A stretch of DNA of 46,289 nucleotides from Bryobacteraceae bacterium (GTDB lineage Bacteria > Acidobacteriota > Terriglobia > Bryobacterales > Bryobacteraceae), in contig JASHQT010000469.1 in the NCBI GenBank assembly GCA_030039005.1, positions 1 to 46,289 of the forward strand, written 5' to 3'. Shown piece by piece: positions 38,616 through 46,289 of the stretch. The first letter of the stretch is position 1. Each line of letters opens with the position of its first letter. Made by a program: the position numbers and the translations under genes. Below the pieces are notes generated by a model. It worked only from the letters and a program-made list of their open reading frames with translations, did no database searches and was not told the origin of the DNA.

Positions 38616-39407
38616 TTAATTGCGCAGCGTAATAGCGCCGAAAATGACCGAACCTGTGATCACCAGCCGCGGCGTCTTGACGTTAGGATCGGGCTTCGGA
38701 TGGATGGTCTTGTCGTCAATGCCGCCAAAAACCACTGCCGCGCGGCTGATGACGTTCCAGTTCTCGGGGATACGCACCTCCGCCTCGCCGAAGATGACAT
38801 CCACGTGAATGCGCGCCTCATCGGTAGTCATGGAGGCGTTGCGCAGGTCGAAGCGGGCGGCGCCGAAGATGGCGGATGCTGCTCCACCCTGAAAATCCTG
38901 GGCGTCGCTGCCGGTCTTGTTCTCGCTGAAGATCGCATGCGCACCGATCACCGGCGCAGAGGCGTGCGTCCCGCCGCTGATATTGTACTGACTGCGCTCG
39001 TAGGCGCCCACCAGCACGCTCACCCCGAAGGCGATCAGCAGCACCGGCCAAACCACGGCGAAGTTGAATACGAAGATGTCCAAATTGTCGAGCAAAAACA
39101 GCGCGCCCACCAGCGCGATCATCCCACCCCAGACCCATCCGGATGGTGTCCGGCTATCGAACACGTGCGATAAGCCCCAGACGATCAGCAGCACGGGCCA
39201 GAATTGCCAGATATCGCGAAAGCGGAAGATTCCGAGATTATCGAGCAGCAGCAGGCAGCCGATGCCCACTATGACGACGCCGAAGAAAATCCCGTGATTA
39301 TGCGAGTGATAGCCCCGCCGTGCCCGGCGCTCTTCCCAGCGCTGCCGGCGCTCCGCCATCTTCTGTTCCCAACGCGCGCGGCGGTCGTCGAAGCGATCCG
39401 TATCCAT
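38616..39407 (-). CDS. LiaF-like membrane protein
   Basis: A 263-residue protein. A charged cytoplasmic N-terminus of about 38 residues (RRARWEQKMAERRQRWEERR) is followed by two similar hydrophobic units of the DUF5668 type, GIFFGVVIVGIGCLLLLDNLGIF and GGMIALVGALFLLDNLDIF, each with a second helix containing FWPVLLI or VWPVLLI. The C-terminal 110 residues are repetitive beta-strands with recurrent IFG (AIFGAARFDLRNA, VIFGEAEVRIPENWN, VVFGG, VIFGAITLR), as in the LiaF C-terminal domain. LiaF in Firmicutes restrains the LiaRS cell-wall stress system; here the following two genes encode a LytS-type kinase and its regulator. It is the first gene of the operon, with no gene nearby in front on this strand. 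Confidence 0.88.
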   Translation of the reverse strand: MDTDRFDDRRARWEQKMAERRQRWEERRARRGYHSHNHGIFFGVVIVGIGCLLLLDNLGIFRFRDIWQFWPVLLIVWGLSHVFDSRTPSGWVWGGMIALVGALFLLDNLDIFVFNFAVVWPVLLIAFGVSVLVGAYERSQYNISGGTHASAPVIGAHAIFSENKTGSDAQDFQGGAASAIFGAARFDLRNASMTTDEARIHVDVIFGEAEVRIPENWNVISRAAVVFGGIDDKTIHPKPDPNVKTPRLVITGSVIFGAITLRN

Positions 39408-39490
39408 GCTTCGAGCGTATCAGCGGTGCGGAACCGGTTCGATCTGAAATCGGCGAATCACGGTTGAAAATCGGCGAACGGCGGTAAAAT

Positions 39491-39495
39491 GAGGT
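39491..39495 (+). promoter_or_regulatory. ribosome-binding-like site before an ATA codon
   Basis: GAGGT lies four bases before ATA at 39500, where coding sense of the small coiled-coil protein begins. No ATG, GTG or TTG is in frame there. Confidence 0.35.
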
Positions 39496-39499
39496 ATCG

Positions 39500-39805
39500 A
39501 TAAGTCGTGAAGAACAGGAGCAATGGAAGCAACTCGACGGGCGGCTCGCCGAATCCGAGAAGAAGCTGTTACCCACTGCCAATTTAGTTCGGGCCGGTGT
39601 GCCGATACGTGTCAACCAGCAAACACGGATCGATGCCCTGATCGACTCCGACACCAGGCTTTATGGACGAATTCAAGAGATGACAGACAGCATTCGGGAA
39701 CTCAGAGAATCGCAGAGGGAGACAGATCGTCGCCTGATGCATCTCGCCGATTCGGTTCAAAAACTGGTCGATTCCTGGAAAACCGACGGCAACGGCGCGC
39801 ATTAA
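39500..39805 (+). CDS. small coiled-coil protein, start codon unclear
   Basis: About 101 residues, charged and helical, with heptad-like spacing in IQEMTDSIRELRESQRETD. Protein-like sequence (SREEQEQWKQLDGRLAESEKK) begins right after an ATA codon at 39500 with GAGGT just upstream, while the first standard start in frame is GTG at 39599, which would cut the product to 68 residues. Either the gene uses a rare ATA start, or an ATG has mutated to ATA and the gene is decaying, or the shorter form is made. There is no signal peptide or membrane helix. I do not recognise a function. It is convergent with the DUF429-PNPOx gene, one base apart. Confidence 0.5.
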   Translation: MSREEQEQWKQLDGRLAESEKKLLPTANLVRAGVPIRVNQQTRIDALIDSDTRLYGRIQEMTDSIRELRESQRETDRRLMHLADSVQKLVDSWKTDGNGAH

Positions 39806-39806
39806 C

Positions 39807-41090
39807 TCACGGCGCCAGCCGCTCGATCACCCACCCCCCATCCGCCTGCCGCTGGTACCGCAACCTGTCATGTAATTGATTCGGACGGCTTTGCGCGAAT
39901 TCGATGCGTTCGGGCCGCAGGCGATAGCCGCTCCAAGCCGGCGGAGCCGGGATTTCCCCATCCGCGAACCGCCGGCCTAGTTTGGCCATACGAACCTCCA
40001 GGAATTGGCGATCCGCGATCCCGGAACTTTGCCACGATGCCCACGCGCTCAACCGGGCATCGCGCGACAGGGATTGAAAATACGCGCCGACCTCATGATT
40101 CGGCGCGCCTTCCACGGTGCCCGTGACCCGCACCTGCCGTCCGATCTCCGGCCAGTGGAACACTAATGCTGCCCGGGGATTAGCGGCCAGTTCCCGCCCC
40201 TTGCTGCTGCGCGCATTGGTGAAAAAGGTAAACCCTTTCTCGCCGATGCCCATGAGCGAGACAATCCGCGCCGAGGGCTGCCCGTCCTCGCCGGCGGTGG
40301 CCAACGTCATGGCGTTCGGTTCCACCAGGGCCGCCGAGCAGGCTTCGTAAAGCCACACCTTGAACTGGGCGACCGGCTCTGGGATCGCGTCCGACTCGAG
40401 GAGGTCACGGTTCCTTAGCTCCTCGCGCAAGTCGGCCAGTTTGAGGTCGGCCGTGCGGCGCCGCGGCACGATGATATAGCCGCTGGTGGCATCCCCCAAT
40501 ACATCGTTGCGGTCCCGTCCCCAGTACCACCAATAGGCGGCGACATAGGCGCTCATTAAAGAATCGAGTAAATGCTCCAGCGCGTTGAAATCCTGGACAC
40601 TCAAGGGAACTTCTGGTAGATCACTGATCTGCAGCCTGGGAAACAGGCGTGGAAAATGATCCAGCATCAGGCCGCGCAACAGCCTCAGGCCCTCCCGGCG
40701 TTCGGCGAGCGTCCCCCGCCGGTGGCGCACCATCCGGTTGAGCAGGAAAAGCTGCACCGACGCCGCCGGACAATGCACCTCGATCTGATACCGGCCTCCG
40801 GCTTGCCTTGCCAATTGATCCCCATGCCGGAACTCCCTCGCGGCGAGCGACGAGGATAGTCGCGTCGTCCGATGCCAAAGTGCCGGCGACAGGTTCGCGG
40901 GCGACGGTCCGGCGCGATACTTGCCGTAGAGGGACTGAGCCAGCCGGTCGGCCGAACGCATGGTGACGGCATCGGGCACCTCGGGAACGACGATCGGCGC
41001 GTCAATCCCAATCACCGCATTATGTCCCGCGGTGCCGGTAGCCCATTCGATAATGTGGTCCGGTTCGGTGAGGCAGTCGAGCTGCGTCAA
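39807..41090 (-). CDS. DUF429-pyridoxamine phosphate oxidase-like fusion protein
   Basis: A protein of at least 427 residues. The N-terminal half resembles DUF429, a predicted RNase H-fold nuclease family, with GIDAPIVVPE, RSADRL and YQIEVHCPAA. The C-terminal 210 residues match pyridoxamine 5'-phosphate oxidase to the very end (QLHDRLRYQR, RLAP). FMN contacts are largely kept (R275, K297, Q319, QSS near 354, R409), but Trp191 of the Escherichia coli enzyme is A399 and four residues that hold the substrate are changed: K72 to M280, R133 to L341, S137 to A345, R197 to Q405. Y337 and H407 remain. It may be a flavin enzyme with a different substrate. TTG 41090 is the first usual start, but coding sense runs upstream to 41174 (LRFLGLEAGGES, the first DUF429 strand), reachable only from CTG. 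Confidence 0.82.
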   Translation of the reverse strand: MTQLDCLTEPDHIIEWATGTAGHNAVIGIDAPIVVPEVPDAVTMRSADRLAQSLYGKYRAGPSPANLSPALWHRTTRLSSSLAAREFRHGDQLARQAGGRYQIEVHCPAASVQLFLLNRMVRHRRGTLAERREGLRLLRGLMLDHFPRLFPRLQISDLPEVPLSVQDFNALEHLLDSLMSAYVAAYWWYWGRDRNDVLGDATSGYIIVPRRRTADLKLADLREELRNRDLLESDAIPEPVAQFKVWLYEACSAALVEPNAMTLATAGEDGQPSARIVSLMGIGEKGFTFFTNARSSKGRELAANPRAALVFHWPEIGRQVRVTGTVEGAPNHEVGAYFQSLSRDARLSAWASWQSSGIADRQFLEVRMAKLGRRFADGEIPAPPAWSGYRLRPERIEFAQSRPNQLHDRLRYQRQADGGWVIERLAP

Positions 41091-41286
41091 ACGCAGCGCG
41101 CGGCCATCCCACTCCAGCGTGGCGAGGCCGCTCGGCTTGCTCTCCCCACCGGCTTCAAGTCCGAGGAAGCGCAGCTAGCTCTAGATATCGGAATACGCGT
41201 GGCAACATTACATATCCCATTCGTGGTGCAATGGGTAATGCGGCTGCGGCGCTGTATTTAAAGGTGCGGCCGTACTCCAAATTCTC

Positions 41287-42312
41287 ATGAAGGCACTTGT
41301 TAAGAGCAAGCGCGAGCCGGGCCTCTGGCTGGAGGACATCCCCGAACCCACCCTCGGCATCCACGACGTCCTGATCCGCGTGCGCCGCGCGGGAATCTGC
41401 GGCACCGACGTTCACATTTATAACTGGGACGAGTGGGCGCAGCGCACCATCCCTGTCCCCATGGCGATCGGCCATGAGTTTGTGGGTGAGATCGTGGAAG
41501 TGGGTCCGGAAGTCACCGATTTTCATTCGGGCGAACTGGTGAGCGGCGAAGGCCACGTGGTATGCGGCCACTGCCGCAACTGCCTGGCTGGACGGCGGCA
41601 TTTGTGCGCCAACATCAAGGGCGTCGGCGTGAACCGGCCCGGCGGATTCGCGGACTACATCGCGATGCCGATGACCAACGTCTGGCGGCACAAACCTAAC
41701 ATCGACCTCGACGTGGCGGCGATTTTCGACCCCTTCGGCAACGCCGTGCACACCGCGCTGTCGTTTCCGGTACTGGGCGAAGACGTGCTGATCACCGGCG
41801 CTGGACCCATCGGGATCATGGCCGCGGCCGTGGTGCGGTATGCCGCGGCGCGTCACGTCGTGATCACCGATAAGAACCCCTACCGGCTGGCGCTGGCGCG
41901 AAAAATGGGTGTCACCTGCGCGGTGGACACCGCCAAAACTCCGCTCGCGCAGCTTCAAAAGGAGCTGGGCATGACCGAAGGCTTCGACGTGGGGTTAGAA
42001 ATGTCCGGCGTTTCTTCCGCCCTGCGCGAAATGATCGCCAACATGAGCCATGGCGCTAAGATCGCGATGCTCGGCATCCCGACCCAGGAATTCGGCATCG
42101 ATTGGACCACCGTGGTGTTCAACATGCTCACCATCAAAGGCATCTACGGCCGGGAAATGTTTGAGACGTGGTACAAAATGGGCGTGATGCTCGAAAATGG
42201 CCTGGACATACGGCCGGTGATCACCCACCGTTTCCCCTATCAGGAGTTCGAGCAGGCATTCGAGGTGATGAAGAGCGGCAATGCAGGCAAAGTGATTCTC
42301 GAGTGGTCGTGA
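41287..42312 (+). CDS. tdh: L-threonine 3-dehydrogenase
   Basis: Oxidises threonine to 2-amino-3-ketobutyrate with NAD+. It has 341 residues, the same length as the Escherichia coli enzyme, and matches along its length. The catalytic zinc site is [15 protein letters not shown] with C38, and [12 protein letters not shown]; the structural zinc cysteines are in [15 protein letters not shown]; the Rossmann motif is [23 protein letters not shown] and [14 protein letters not shown] are typical of Tdh rather than other medium-chain dehydrogenases. The ATG has no clear ribosome site. Its usual partner kbl is not adjacent, so the pathway would need a distant gene. Confidence 0.94.
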   Translation: MKALVKSKREPGLWLEDIPEPTLGIHDVLIRVRRAGICGTDVHIYNWDEWAQRTIPVPMAIGHEFVGEIVEVGPEVTDFHSGELVSGEGHVVCGHCRNCLAGRRHLCANIKGVGVNRPGGFADYIAMPMTNVWRHKPNIDLDVAAIFDPFGNAVHTALSFPVLGEDVLITGAGPIGIMAAAVVRYAAARHVVITDKNPYRLALARKMGVTCAVDTAKTPLAQLQKELGMTEGFDVGLEMSGVSSALREMIANMSHGAKIAMLGIPTQEFGIDWTTVVFNMLTIKGIYGREMFETWYKMGVMLENGLDIRPVITHRFPYQEFEQAFEVMKSGNAGKVILEWS

Positions 42313-42322
42313 GCTCGCCGGA

Positions 42323-43876
42323 TCACTGATACACAGTTAGGCAGACAAAATCCGCGGAGGGGGCAGCGGGATATGGGCAGGAGCACGTGAAATTGGCCGC
42401 GTCGTCGGTGCTGCCCGAGCCTTTGTAGCGCGCGGTCTGGGGATACGGGCACAACGGACGCGTGCGATCGATCACGCCCTTGGTTTTGTGAGCAGCGAGG
42501 ATGCGATCGGGGGCGTAGCCGGATTCCACCCAGGCATCCAGCGCGCCGATCTTGTCGAAATCGTCCGTGCCGTCGCCGCCGGCGCAGTGTCCCATGCCGG
42601 GAACCATGAAGAGGCGAATGGAAGTCGGAGCCGGGGTCGATCCGCCGAGTGCCTCTTCGACCGCCGTCAAATAGTTCACGCTGTTTTCGGGCGCGATTCC
42701 CGGATCGGCCCAGCCGTGATACATCAGCAGCTTTCCGCCGTGTTTGAAAAACGGCTTCAGATTCGGATCGATCGAATTCATCAGCGGGCCGATGGTCTTA
42801 TCCGCGGTGGCGATATCGCGCGCCGCGTCGAATTTCAGATAATCCCAATTGGGATCGTGAAAAACCAGGTATTGATAGGTTTCCGCGGCCAACGCCATCG
42901 GCTTGGGAGCTGAGAGCGTCGCCCACCCCATCTCGCTGCCGCGTTCCAGGCCCGGAAAAATCGCCGCACCGGGCCCGGCATAGATTTTTCGCGCGACTTC
43001 CACCTGCGCAGCCGTCAGGCAGGTGTTGGCATCGGGCCCTTTACACAGCAGGTCCTGAGGATCGAAATGGCAGCGGCGCGGGTCTTCGAGCACGCGATCT
43101 TTTACCCCGTCGAGCGCATCGCAGGCTTCGAGGACGGCGTTGTGGATCAACGGATATTTGGCGGGCGGAATGTAGCCGCCATTTTGGTTCGTGATCTTCG
43201 CGGTCCAGACCTGCGCGCCTTGCAGGTGCGTGGGATAATTCGCCGCCGCTCCGGCGACGATGCCGTCGTAATCGTTCGGATAGCGCTGCGCTTCGGCCAG
43301 CGCCTGACGCCCGCCGGTGGAACATCCATTGAAATACGCGCGCAAAGGCTGCTTGCCGTAGTAAGCCGCTGCGATCGCCTTGGATGCAACAGTCATTTCG
43401 TGCACAGCGCGATAGGCGAAGTCGACCAGTTTCTCCGGATGCCCGACCACAAACGCCGCAGTCCGTTCGGTGTGGCCGGTATCCGTGCTCGCGGCGGCAT
43501 AGCCGGCGGAAACCGCCGTCATCAGATCGCGATAACTGATGCTGCCCGCCCAGGCGCCATTGCCCACCGCTTCGAGCTTGCCGTTCCAGTTCGTCGACGG
43601 ACCGGATTCGGGCATCCAGACCTCGATCTTGATGTCGGAGTCGCTCGAAGGCTGGAGCGTCGCGGCGACGCGGCAAAACGCCGCGAGCTTGGAGAAATCG
43701 GGCGGAGGAAATCCGGGAAACCTAGGAATCGCTCCGTCTGGCAAGCTGAGCCCGCCGGCAGGTACGGATTGCGCGAGCGTGACACTCGCATGCGGGAGTG
43801 CGAGTTTGACCAGATCTTCGCATGGATTCGCGGCCAGCGGCGCTGTCATGGCGACGAGGAGCACGAAAAATCGCAT
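42323..43876 (-). CDS. secreted tannase/feruloyl esterase-family enzyme
   Basis: A 517-residue exported hydrolase with a signal peptide (RFFVLLVAMTAPLAA). The nucleophile elbow is FNGCSTGGRQAL with S186. HGWADPGIAP near 395 provides the aspartate, and VPGMGHCAGG the histidine followed by cysteine. The cysteine beside the serine and the one after the histidine form the CS-D-HC pattern of the tannase family, where a disulfide holds the triad. The family splits ester bonds of gallate, ferulate or related compounds, and the substrate is not evident here. It converges with tdh, ten bases apart, and is divergent from the quinoprotein gene with 75 bases between. Confidence 0.9.
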   Translation of the reverse strand: MRFFVLLVAMTAPLAANPCEDLVKLALPHASVTLAQSVPAGGLSLPDGAIPRFPGFPPPDFSKLAAFCRVAATLQPSSDSDIKIEVWMPESGPSTNWNGKLEAVGNGAWAGSISYRDLMTAVSAGYAAASTDTGHTERTAAFVVGHPEKLVDFAYRAVHEMTVASKAIAAAYYGKQPLRAYFNGCSTGGRQALAEAQRYPNDYDGIVAGAAANYPTHLQGAQVWTAKITNQNGGYIPPAKYPLIHNAVLEACDALDGVKDRVLEDPRRCHFDPQDLLCKGPDANTCLTAAQVEVARKIYAGPGAAIFPGLERGSEMGWATLSAPKPMALAAETYQYLVFHDPNWDYLKFDAARDIATADKTIGPLMNSIDPNLKPFFKHGGKLLMYHGWADPGIAPENSVNYLTAVEEALGGSTPAPTSIRLFMVPGMGHCAGGDGTDDFDKIGALDAWVESGYAPDRILAAHKTKGVIDRTRPLCPYPQTARYKGSGSTDDAANFTCSCPYPAAPSADFVCLTVYQ

Positions 43877-43951
43877 ACGTCTTAATATATTAGGCCGGCG
43901 TTGCGGGCTGCATGCAGCCCGAGATATGCTGTGGGTCGAACAGGAAATCCA

Positions 43952-45799
43952 ATGACAAAGTATTCTCGCCTTCTGGCGCTAGTGGCGCTTGCAATGCCTG
44001 TGGGCCTGCTGAATGCACAGGGCGACCGCCCGCGGCCGGTGCAGTCCATGGGCACCGAATCGGGCTTCGCGGTTTTCCAGACCAAGTGCATGGGATGCCA
44101 CGGCAACCCCGCGATGGCGGACCGCGCACCCAGTCCCGCGACGCTGCGGGAAATGGCGCCCGAAAAAATTTACGAGGCTTTGACCACCGGGCCCATGAAG
44201 ACCCAGGGATCGGCCCTCACCGAGGACCAGCGCAAAATGGTGGCGGTCTTCATGAGCGGCAAAACCTTTGGCGCGGCCGCGCAGGGCGACGCGAAAGACA
44301 TGCCCAACCATTGCGAGGCCAATCCGCCGATGAGCGATCCGGCCGCGGGCACACGCTGGAACGGCTGGAGCCCGGACGTGACCAACAGCCGATTCCAGAC
44401 GGTGAAAGGCGCCGGGGTCACCGCCGACGAAGTGCCGCGCCTGAAACTGAAATGGGCGTTCGGTTATCCCACCGGCGTCTCGGCGTTCGGGCAGCCGGCA
44501 GTTGCGGCGGGCCGCGTGTTTGTCGGCACCGACATCGGTTACGTGTATTCGCTGGACGCGAAGTCGGGCTGCGTCTACTGGTCCTATCAAGCAAAGGGCA
44601 ACGTGCGCGGCGGACCGAGCATCGGGCCGGTGAAGGGACACGAAGGCGTGAAGTACGCGGTTTTCTTCGGCGACGCGCATGCCAACATTTACGCCGTCGA
44701 CGCGCAAACCGGCAACGAGCTATGGACCCGCAAGGTGGACGATCATTTCGTCGCGCGCATTACGGCCTCGCCGAAGCTGTATGACGGTTACTTGTACGTT
44801 CCCGTCTCGTCGTCGGAGGAATTTGCCGCCGCGAATCTCGATTATCCCTGCTGCACCTCGCGCGGCAGCGTCGTGAAGCTGAATGCCAACACCGGCGAGG
44901 TCGCCTGGAAGACCTATGTGGTTCCCGAAACGCCGAAACCCACGCGCAAGAATTCCAAAGGCGTGCAGCAATACGCGCCCGCGGGTGCGTCAGTGTGGAA
45001 TTCGCCGACCATCGATGAAAAGCGCCATGCGGTGTATTTCGGCACCGGCGATTCGGAGACCGAGCCCGCCGCGGCGATGTCGGATTCTGTGATGGCGGTC
45101 GACATGAAGACTGGCAAAGTGCTGTGGCATTATCAGGCGCAAGCAGGCGATGCATTCCTGGGCGGCTGCACGGGACCGGAAAAGACCGACAATTGCCCGT
45201 CGGAGAACGGGCCGGATCTCGACATCGGCAATTCGCCGGTGCTGCACAATCTGCCCGGGGGCAAAAGCATCGTCGTGGCCGGAACAAAAGACGGCAAATT
45301 GTTTGCCCTCGATCCGGATAAAAAGGGGGCGGTGGTTTGGCAGACCAAGGTCGCGGACAATCCGCCCGGAACTCCCATGTTCCGCTATAGCGGCATCGTG
45401 TGGGGCGGCGCGTTCGACCAAACCGCGGCCTACTACGGGCTGACGGGCGGAGGGATCACCGCGATCCAGTTGACCACGGGCGAAAAACTGTGGCGCAAGG
45501 ATCTCGCGGCTCCCGGCCAGCGCGTGAATAACGGCGCCGCGGCCACCGCCATGCCGGGGGTGGTGTTCATCGCCGGAACCGACGGTGTGCTGCACGCGCT
45601 CGCAACCGCCGACGGCAAGGAGCTGTGGTCCTACAACACGTCGCACTCGTTCGACACCGTGAACAAAGTGCAGGCCAAGGGCGGCTCCATCGCGTCCATT
45701 GGGCCCACCATCGCCGACGGGATGTTGTTCATCGGCTCGGGCTACGGAGTGATCTCGGGCAACACCGGAAACGTCCTGCTCGCCTTCGGCATCGAATAG
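43952..45799 (+). CDS. cytochrome c-PQQ quinoprotein dehydrogenase, polyvinyl-alcohol-dehydrogenase-like
   Basis: A 615-residue exported protein. A signal peptide (LLALVALAMPVGLLNA) is followed by a small cytochrome c domain with the haem site CMGCH at 46-50 and a likely axial methionine at M82. A beta-propeller with PQQ-type repeats fills the rest (VFVGTDIGYVYSLDAKSG, LFALDPDKKGAVVW, VFIAGTDGVLHALATADG). Adjacent cysteines C300-C301 (YPCCTSRG) recall the vicinal disulfide of PQQ alcohol dehydrogenases. The order haem first then propeller is that of polyvinyl alcohol dehydrogenase. It probably oxidises an alcohol or sugar in the periplasm and passes electrons to its own haem. ATG 43952 follows AGGA; the frame from 43901 would put the signal peptide inside. 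The substrate is unknown. Confidence 0.88.
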   Translation: MTKYSRLLALVALAMPVGLLNAQGDRPRPVQSMGTESGFAVFQTKCMGCHGNPAMADRAPSPATLREMAPEKIYEALTTGPMKTQGSALTEDQRKMVAVFMSGKTFGAAAQGDAKDMPNHCEANPPMSDPAAGTRWNGWSPDVTNSRFQTVKGAGVTADEVPRLKLKWAFGYPTGVSAFGQPAVAAGRVFVGTDIGYVYSLDAKSGCVYWSYQAKGNVRGGPSIGPVKGHEGVKYAVFFGDAHANIYAVDAQTGNELWTRKVDDHFVARITASPKLYDGYLYVPVSSSEEFAAANLDYPCCTSRGSVVKLNANTGEVAWKTYVVPETPKPTRKNSKGVQQYAPAGASVWNSPTIDEKRHAVYFGTGDSETEPAAAMSDSVMAVDMKTGKVLWHYQAQAGDAFLGGCTGPEKTDNCPSENGPDLDIGNSPVLHNLPGGKSIVVAGTKDGKLFALDPDKKGAVVWQTKVADNPPGTPMFRYSGIVWGGAFDQTAAYYGLTGGGITAIQLTTGEKLWRKDLAAPGQRVNNGAAATAMPGVVFIAGTDGVLHALATADGKELWSYNTSHSFDTVNKVQAKGGSIASIGPTIADGMLFIGSGYGVISGNTGNVLLAFGIE

Positions 45800-45801
45800 G
45801 G

Positions 45802-46289
45802 GTGCGAGCGTTTTCCCCTATTCTTTCCAAAGTCGAACTCCATCTCCACCTGGATTGTTCGCTGAGCTTCCAGGCCGTCTCGAAGCTGGACAAGTCGATT
45901 TCGCTCGAAGAATATCAGTCAGAATTCATCGCGCCGCGGCGCTGCACCAGCTTGGCGGATTTTCTCACGCGCGCGCCGCGTGGCTTTCAGTTGATGCAAG
46001 ATGAAGCCGCGCTTGAACTGGTAGTGGAGGATCTGTTCGAGCAACTCGCCGCCGACGGCGTGATTTACGCCGAGATCCGCTTCGCCCCGCTCCTGCACCT
46101 GGAGCGCGGATTGACGGCGGAGCGCGTGGTGGCCGCGGTGGATCGGGCGACGGAAGCGTCTATTCGATCGAGCGGCATCGATGCGCGGCTGATCCTCTGC
46201 ACGTTGCGCCACTTTGATCGCGAGCAGGGCCTTCAGACCGCACACTTAGTGGAACAATTCCAGGGCAGTCGCGTGGCGGCGCTCGACAT
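45802..46289 (+). CDS. add: adenosine deaminase-family protein, 5' part (3' end outside window)
   Basis: The frame is open from GTG 45802 to the window end, about 162 residues. Residues 10-20 read KVELHLHLDCS, the first zinc-binding pair of adenosine deaminases (usually HxHLxG, here with Cys-Ser in place of Gly-Ser). Later LAADGVIYAEIRFAPLLH matches the conserved YxExRxxP strand of the family. Adenosine deaminase converts adenosine to inosine; aminofutalosine or adenine deaminases share these motifs, so the exact substrate is open. The start is three bases after the stop of the quinoprotein gene; no strong ribosome site is seen and coupling is possible. The remaining zinc ligands and catalytic Glu lie outside the window. 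Confidence 0.85.
   Translation, partial: MRAFSPILSKVELHLHLDCSLSFQAVSKLDKSISLEEYQSEFIAPRRCTSLADFLTRAPRGFQLMQDEAALELVVEDLFEQLAADGVIYAEIRFAPLLHLERGLTAERVVAAVDRATEASIRSSGIDARLILCTLRHFDREQGLQTAHLVEQFQGSRVAALD

Noticed and set aside
39489..39503. Mini gene ATG-AGG-TAT-CGA-TAA
   Set aside because: Four codons overlapping the start region of the coiled-coil gene; too short to support as a gene.

Overview
The window looks like chromosome from a GC-rich member of the Acidobacteriota, most likely the Solibacter/Bryobacter lineage. The strongest pointers are a secreted NHL-repeat protein (25009-26805) with the roughly 220-residue C-terminal domain typical of Solibacter surface proteins (TIGR03437 type), and an 849-residue MacB-like permease (31989-34538) without its own ATPase, of the type multiplied in acidobacterial genomes. 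I see no rRNA or tRNA gene, no CRISPR array, no transposase and no prophage. No gap between genes exceeds 300 bases.

Layout. 1-3626 is housekeeping: the 3' end of dnaG, rpoD, and a convergent nadD. 3759-7206 holds a zinc-ribbon membrane protein, nth and an alpha/beta hydrolase. 7254-10221 is a plus-strand cluster of two sensor-only KdpD-like proteins followed by a HAD protein, whose end overlaps a convergent phosphoglucomutase gene. 11882-16777 holds a PLD-family protein, an exported protein with kinase-like motifs, an MsbA-type ABC exporter and a glycine-zipper membrane protein. 16794-24966 (minus strand) is a trehalose block: treS-maltokinase fusion, treY, treZ. With pgm nearby it links trehalose, maltose and malto-oligosaccharide metabolism; glgE is not in the window.

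25009-31984 holds the NHL protein, periplasmic Cu/Zn superoxide dismutase, polyphosphate kinase, a possible small PEP-CTERM-like protein and an OmpA-family protein with a 15-base tandem repeat. 31989-35750 holds the orphan permease, a 60-residue protein just upstream of it, and a membrane PAS protein with no output domain.

The most unusual locus is 35853-39407 (minus strand). A LiaF-like membrane protein is followed by a LytS-type histidine kinase and, one base later, by a single 560-residue protein that joins a complete Hanks-type Ser/Thr kinase to a CheY-like receiver and a LytTR DNA-binding domain. It reads as a compact envelope-stress circuit in which histidine and serine/threonine phosphorylation may meet on one regulator.

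39500-46289 holds a small coiled-coil gene with a doubtful start, a DUF429-PNPOx fusion that has lost most substrate contacts of pyridoxamine phosphate oxidase, threonine dehydrogenase, a secreted tannase/feruloyl esterase-family enzyme, a cytochrome c-PQQ quinoprotein, and the 5' part of an adenosine deaminase gene. Many neighbouring genes converge or overlap at their ends, so the sequence is densely coding. Long antisense open frames are by-products of high GC and were left out.
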